Assembly: GCA_965204155.1 (NCBI GenBank) | Contig: OZ241971.1 | Span: 4,154,001-4,218,000, forward strand | Length of the DNA: 64,000 bases | DNA from: UBA6522 sp965204155 | GTDB taxonomy: Bacteria; Pseudomonadota; Gammaproteobacteria; Steroidobacterales; Rariloculaceae | Direction of reading: 5' to 3' | Shown here: positions 60,414 to 64,000 of the stretch, in pieces | Position numbering within the stretch: position 1 is the stretch's first letter | Layout of the letters: each line of letters begins with the position of its first letter | Notes under the pieces: generated by a model | Databases searched by the model: none | What the model saw: only the letters and a program-made list of their open reading frames with translations | Told to the model about the DNA's origin: nothing | Program-made: the position numbers and the translations under genes

Positions 60414-61646
60414 CTAGTAGTTCATCCCGCAACCGTAGAGTTCATCGGTCGGGAACTTGGTGATGACTTCGATGCCGGTTTCGGTGACCACGACTTCGTC
60501 TTCCAGCCGTACGCCGTCGTAGCCGATGCCCGCGTAGGTTTCCAGCGCGAATACCATGCCGGGCTCGATCTCTACCGGGTGGTCGAAACTGTAGGCGCGG
60601 GAGATGATCGGGAATTCCCAGAGTCCCACGCCGAGGCCGTGCCCGTACTGCAGTCCGAATACCTCGTGCTCGCTGCGGGCGCCCATGGCCTTGTGATCGG
60701 GCCAGACGGCGGCGACATCCGCGCTGGTCACCCCCGGCCTGACGGCCTCGATGCCGGCGAGCTGGTACTCGAGGCAGCGCTTGTGGATGTCCAGTTGCTT
60801 CTGGTTCGGCTTGCCGCAGCAGAAACAGCGGTACACGCAGGTGTGGTAGCCATTAAACATGCAGACGATGTCCATGAAGATCATGTCGCCCGGCTGGATC
60901 AGTCGATCCGAACTGAGATGGGGATGGGGGTGAGTTCGGTTTCCGGTGGTGACCTGAACATTGTGGACCCACTGGGCGCCCAGGCGGTGCATCTCGTGGG
61001 AGGCGACCGCTTGCAGATCGTTTTCCTTGACCCCCGGGGCGATGGTCTGCGCGATCTTGTGAAACGCGGCATCGACGATGGCCGCGCCATGCTTCAGGCA
61101 CATGATTTCGTCTTCGTTCTTGATGGCCCGCGCATATTGCATCACGCCCTGGCCGTCGGTGATGTTGTAGCCGTTCTCCAGCAACGCCAGGATGATCTGC
61201 GACTCGACGATATCCACGCCGATACGGACCTTCTTCTTGTCCATGCCGTGGTTGTCCAGGACCATGTCGAGGTCCTTGAGGAAACCCTCGTAGCACTTCC
61301 AGGCCATGGGCAGGGCGCCATGCATGGTGCCGTGCGCCGGGAAAGTGGTCTCGGCGACCCACGGGCAGTAGAGCTTTTCGGCGGCTACCTCGGAGCCGAA
61401 ACCGAAAATGTGGGGATAGCCGTCACGCGGCACGATGGCGTAGCGTCCCATGTTGTCCACTTCCGGCGATGCCACGGCGGTGGAGGTCGCGTAGCGCTTG
61501 TTGCTGGTGTCGAACAGCAACAGGCATTCCACGTCGAATTCGTCCATGTACTTCTTGATTCGTGAAACGCGGTGTTCCCGCATGCGGTCCATGTCCATCC
61601 GCTGCTCATAGTCCACCTGCATCATTCCAACTGTGCCTTCTCTCAC
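60414..61646 (-). CDS. M24 (creatinase/aminopeptidase P) family protein, altered metal site
   Basis: A 410-residue protein of the pita-bread fold. GTG start at 61646 with AAGGAG seven bases upstream. N-terminal creatinase domain, then the catalytic domain. Expected M24 metal ligands are D259 (FMDIVCMF), a second aspartate where C270 is found (GYHTCVYRC), H336 (QYGHGLG), E369 (FALETYAG) and E382 (RLEDEVV). So one Asp is replaced by Cys, in a cysteine-rich stretch (C262, C270, C274, C276, C277). It might be a lyase-like relative such as DddP, or inactive as a peptidase; neither can be shown. Confidence 0.82.
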   Translation of the reverse strand: MREGTVGMMQVDYEQRMDMDRMREHRVSRIKKYMDEFDVECLLLFDTSNKRYATSTAVASPEVDNMGRYAIVPRDGYPHIFGFGSEVAAEKLYCPWVAETTFPAHGTMHGALPMAWKCYEGFLKDLDMVLDNHGMDKKKVRIGVDIVESQIILALLENGYNITDGQGVMQYARAIKNEDEIMCLKHGAAIVDAAFHKIAQTIAPGVKENDLQAVASHEMHRLGAQWVHNVQVTTGNRTHPHPHLSSDRLIQPGDMIFMDIVCMFNGYHTCVYRCFCCGKPNQKQLDIHKRCLEYQLAGIEAVRPGVTSADVAAVWPDHKAMGARSEHEVFGLQYGHGLGVGLWEFPIISRAYSFDHPVEIEPGMVFALETYAGIGYDGVRLEDEVVVTETGIEVITKFPTDELYGCGMNY

Positions 61647-61707
61647 CGCGAGTCTCCTTGGGTAGTCCGCTGTCTCTGGTTGAATTTACGGGTTATCTGA
61701 ATGTCTT

Positions 61708-62736
61708 TCAGACAACCTTCTCGATTTGATGGGATGCCGCCGACCTTACTATGGTTTCCGTCACCGCGGCGCCGTGAATCATCTCCCGGGTGGGAACGAT
61801 GAACGGCCGGGTACCGTCCACCGCGTCGGCGAACCGTTCCAGCACGGCTTGCACGATATCGACCTGGTCGGCCTCCCACGTCTGCAGGGGGCCCTTGACC
61901 GGCTTGAAGTAGCAGGTACCGAAACATCTCTTGCGCCGTTCTTCCGAGGGCGCACCGGCAATATGAGTCATCCCTTCCAGCCTGACGAATCCCTTGGACC
62001 CGAAGACCTGGAAGCTGAAGCCGCCGCCCGTGGCGGTCATCGTAGCCAGGTACCCGGACATGCCCGCCTTCATCCGGAACAGCATCGAGGTGGTGTCGTC
62101 GGCGTCCACGGCCACGGCGCGCCTGAAGCTCTGGCAGTACACCTCGTCGATCTCCCCGCACAGGTCGATCATGCCGTCGACTGCATGCACGCCCATGGGT
62201 GTCAGGCCGCCGCATGGCGTCTCGTCCCGACTCGCCCGCCAGGCGTCGGGCGACAGGAAAAGCGCGTTGGGAAACGTCATGTTGGCTTCGCAGTGCAGGA
62301 TTTCGCCGAGCTCTCCGGAACCGATTTGGTCGCGCAGTTTGGTCATCTCCGGATGGAGGCGGCGGTTGTAACCCAGGCCCAGGGTTACGCCGGCCTTCTC
62401 GGTTGCCGCCACGGCCCGCTCGGCGCTGGCCTTGCGCAACGCAAAGGGCTTCTCGCAGAATACATGCTTGCCGGCCTCGGCCGCCGCCACGACCTGGTCC
62501 GCGTGCACCGAGTGGGGGGTGGCCAGGACCACGGCGTCGATTTTCGGGTCGGCGAGAACTTCCTCGTAATCATGAACGAACGCCAGTCCGTGCTCGTGGG
62601 TAAACGCTTCCAGTTGTTCCGTTGCGCGTCTTGCAACACCGGCCACGAACCGGATCCTGTTGCTGCTGCCGGAAACGGATTCAACCAGGGTCTGGCCCCA
62701 CCAGCCCATACCCACGATGGCGGCATTGATCATCAC
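61708..62736 (-). CDS. Gfo/Idh/MocA family oxidoreductase
   Basis: A 342-residue NAD(P)-dependent dehydrogenase. The Rossmann motif is AAIVGMGWWGQT, the family motif HVFCEKPFAL carries the catalytic-region lysine. Central alpha/beta domain with GGLTPMGVHAVDGMIDL. The substrate may be a sugar, inositol or aldehyde-type compound. First gene of the minus-strand group with M24 and the tartrate-type dehydrogenase, and divergent to the symporter; these four may be one uptake and breakdown unit. ATG 62736 or 62733. Confidence 0.9.
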   Translation of the reverse strand: MMINAAIVGMGWWGQTLVESVSGSSNRIRFVAGVARRATEQLEAFTHEHGLAFVHDYEEVLADPKIDAVVLATPHSVHADQVVAAAEAGKHVFCEKPFALRKASAERAVAATEKAGVTLGLGYNRRLHPEMTKLRDQIGSGELGEILHCEANMTFPNALFLSPDAWRASRDETPCGGLTPMGVHAVDGMIDLCGEIDEVYCQSFRRAVAVDADDTTSMLFRMKAGMSGYLATMTATGGGFSFQVFGSKGFVRLEGMTHIAGAPSEERRKRCFGTCYFKPVKGPLQTWEADQVDIVQAVLERFADAVDGTRPFIVPTREMIHGAAVTETIVRSAASHQIEKVV

Positions 62737-62775
62737 GTTCTCCCGAGGTGTCGCGACTTCCTTAAGTGCGCGCGG

Positions 62776-62804
62776 ATTATTTCGAAAAAATGGCGATTAT
62801 TCAA
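62776..62804 (-). promoter_or_regulatory. Sigma70-like promoter for the Gfo/Idh operon
   Basis: Minus strand TTGAAT (62804-62799), 17-base spacer, AATAAT (62781-62776, 5 of 6). Start near 62769 gives a leader of about 33 bases before 62736. The region is AT-rich compared with the flanks. Confidence 0.4.
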
Positions 62805-62953
62805 CTATTATCGACAAATAGGTTCGCCTGCGTCCCGATTGCGTGCGGCGCAGCGGCGGAGATGCCGGCGACGGGGATGCCTGCGACGCCGTGGCCCGCT
62901 CGCGCGTGGCGCCGTGGCTCGACGGCGTGCGGTGACATGACCCGGATTGCTCA

Positions 62954-64000
62954 ATGACACTATACACCTGGTCCTGGCTCTTCCTGTGCGGTTACATCCT
63001 GGCGATGGCGGGCTTCGGGGTGCTGGGCAATCGGCGGGTGAGCGGCGCGGACGACTACGCCGTCGCGCGCGCGGGCTACGGGCCAGCGGTGCTCGCCCTG
63101 GCGTTCGCGTCCACCGCGGCCAGCGGCGCTACGTTTCTCGGCCTCCCGGGGCTCACCTACACCTATGGCATGTCCACGCTCTGGATTGCCTTTCTCTACC
63201 CCGTGGGTGTCTATCTCGGAATCCTGATCTGCCAGCGCACCATCGGCCGTTACGGAAACCTTTCCGGCGCGCGCTCGATCCCCGAGTACCTGGGCGAGCG
63301 CTACCAGTCCGAGGCGCTGCGTATTTCCGCCGCCGTGTTTTCGTTGATCCTGCTGTTCTATCTGGCGGGACAACTGGTCGCCGGACTGGTGATGTTCGAG
63401 ATGATGCTGGGGTTGTCCAGGGGCTGGGCGCTGGCCATCACAACCGCCGTGCTGCTGGGATACGTCACCCTGGGCGGCGCCCACGCGGACATTCTCACCG
63501 ACGGCGCCCAGGGGTTGCTGATGGTGATCCTGGCGATCCTCATCGTGGCGCTGTTCCTGGCGGGTGCAGGCAGCGGCGGTTTCGCCTCCATGCTGGACAG
63601 CCCGGGCTCGCAGGACCCGCTGTTAATGCGGCCGTTGCATCCCGGCGCAGCCATCACTGCATCGGTCTGGTCGTTCGTCAGCCTGGTGATCGCGCACATT
63701 CCGCTGGGCCTGCTTCCGCATATCGGCAACAAGCTCTGGGCGCTCAGGGACGAACGCGCGCGCACGCGATTCCTGGCCATGGCGTTTACGTTCGGGCTGA
63801 TATTGCCCGCCATCACGCTGGGCGGCGCGCTCGCCCGGAGCGCTTTGGGAGACAGTCTGTTCGCCGCCGGCGACGGCGGCGCCAATGCGGCGCTGCCGGC
63901 GCTGTTTCTCGAAATCTTTCCCACGTGGTTGGCGGCATTGCCGGGCGTCGGGATTCTGGCCGCCGTGATGTCCACCGCCGACGGCCTGGTCATTTCGACG
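62954..64000 (+). CDS. Sodium:solute symporter family transporter (3' partial)
   Basis: Starts at ATG 62954 (MTLYTWSWLFLCGYILAMAG) and runs off the end of the window; the 349 codons seen stay open. It has at least eight hydrophobic segments and the SSS-family blocks ASGATFLGLPGLTYTYGM, SIPEYLGERYQSEALR and DILTDGAQGLLMV. The AAVMSTADGLVIST segment at the end is the usual AxxSTxDS-like region. A proton- or sodium-coupled importer, substrate unknown. Divergent from the Gfo/Idh operon, 217 bp between; possibly imports the substrate of that operon. Confidence 0.9.
   Translation, partial: MTLYTWSWLFLCGYILAMAGFGVLGNRRVSGADDYAVARAGYGPAVLALAFASTAASGATFLGLPGLTYTYGMSTLWIAFLYPVGVYLGILICQRTIGRYGNLSGARSIPEYLGERYQSEALRISAAVFSLILLFYLAGQLVAGLVMFEMMLGLSRGWALAITTAVLLGYVTLGGAHADILTDGAQGLLMVILAILIVALFLAGAGSGGFASMLDSPGSQDPLLMRPLHPGAAITASVWSFVSLVIAHIPLGLLPHIGNKLWALRDERARTRFLAMAFTFGLILPAITLGGALARSALGDSLFAAGDGGANAALPALFLEIFPTWLAALPGVGILAAVMSTADGLVIST

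Noticed and set aside
59919..61565. 548-codon open frame on the plus strand opposite the dehydrogenase and M24 genes
   Set aside because: Both minus-strand genes are well supported by motifs; the plus frame has none and is a GC shadow.

Overview
The window is GC-rich chromosomal DNA (above 60 percent G+C by eye) from a gammaproteobacterium. ZipA (16466-17230) is a gammaproteobacterial division protein. The orders rimP-nusA-infB-rbfA-truB-rpsO-pnp, gyrA-serC-pheA-aroA-cmk-rpsA-ihfB-lapA-lapB and mtaD-ubiG-gph-yciK resemble pseudomonads and other free-living gammas. SMC-ScpA-ScpB is present, and no MukB is seen. TonB receptors, catabolic modules and a sodium/solute symporter suggest a heterotroph, perhaps marine or host-associated. 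Genus cannot be told from the sequence.

Layout. 1-2091: 3' part of a molybdopterin dehydrogenase. 2.1-11 kb: transcription, translation and RNA-decay operon behind a leader with three terminator-like hairpins. 11.2-12.8 kb: Rieske oxygenase and a DksA with two of its four zinc cysteines replaced. 13-17.2 kb: smc-zipA. 17.3-22 kb, minus strand: yciB-yciI-bolA-parvulin lipoprotein-ligA, the ligase having an apparently duplicated helix-hairpin-helix region. 22-25.8 kb: yciO, M50 protease, scpA, scpB, rluB. 25.9-30.7 kb, minus strand: mtaD-ubiG-gph-yciK, split by a tnpB-carrying element. 31-42.8 kb: gyrA, serine, aromatic amino acid and ribosomal genes, lapAB. 42.9-47.5 kb: ComEA-like protein, galU (apparent CTG start), a CoA-transferase/FMN oxidase pair and a RraA/CHA-type aldolase. 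47.7-58.7 kb: two TonB receptors with a set of exported paralogs (three with a PDLxGxW-type motif, two DUF6152-like) and a Tat-exported amidohydrolase. 58.8-64 kb: NfeD-like protein, a Gfo/Idh - M24 - tartrate dehydrogenase operon and a divergent symporter.

The most interesting locus is the tnpB element at 26624-27979. It has 23-bp imperfect terminal inverted repeats (first 11 bp perfect) and a perfect 8-bp flanking direct repeat, which IS200/IS605-type elements should not make. It sits in what was an ATGA stop/start overlap of gph and yciK, and the duplicated 8 bp restores both reading frames. Inside the repeats, TTGAC and TCAA boundaries typical of IS605-like units can be drawn. The guide predicted for TnpB would then be the terminal repeat itself, which suggests a TnpB unit that homes into a small palindromic element.

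The exported set at 50.8-58.7 kb looks like a periplasmic pathway working on a substrate brought in by the TonB receptors. Its substrate is unknown.
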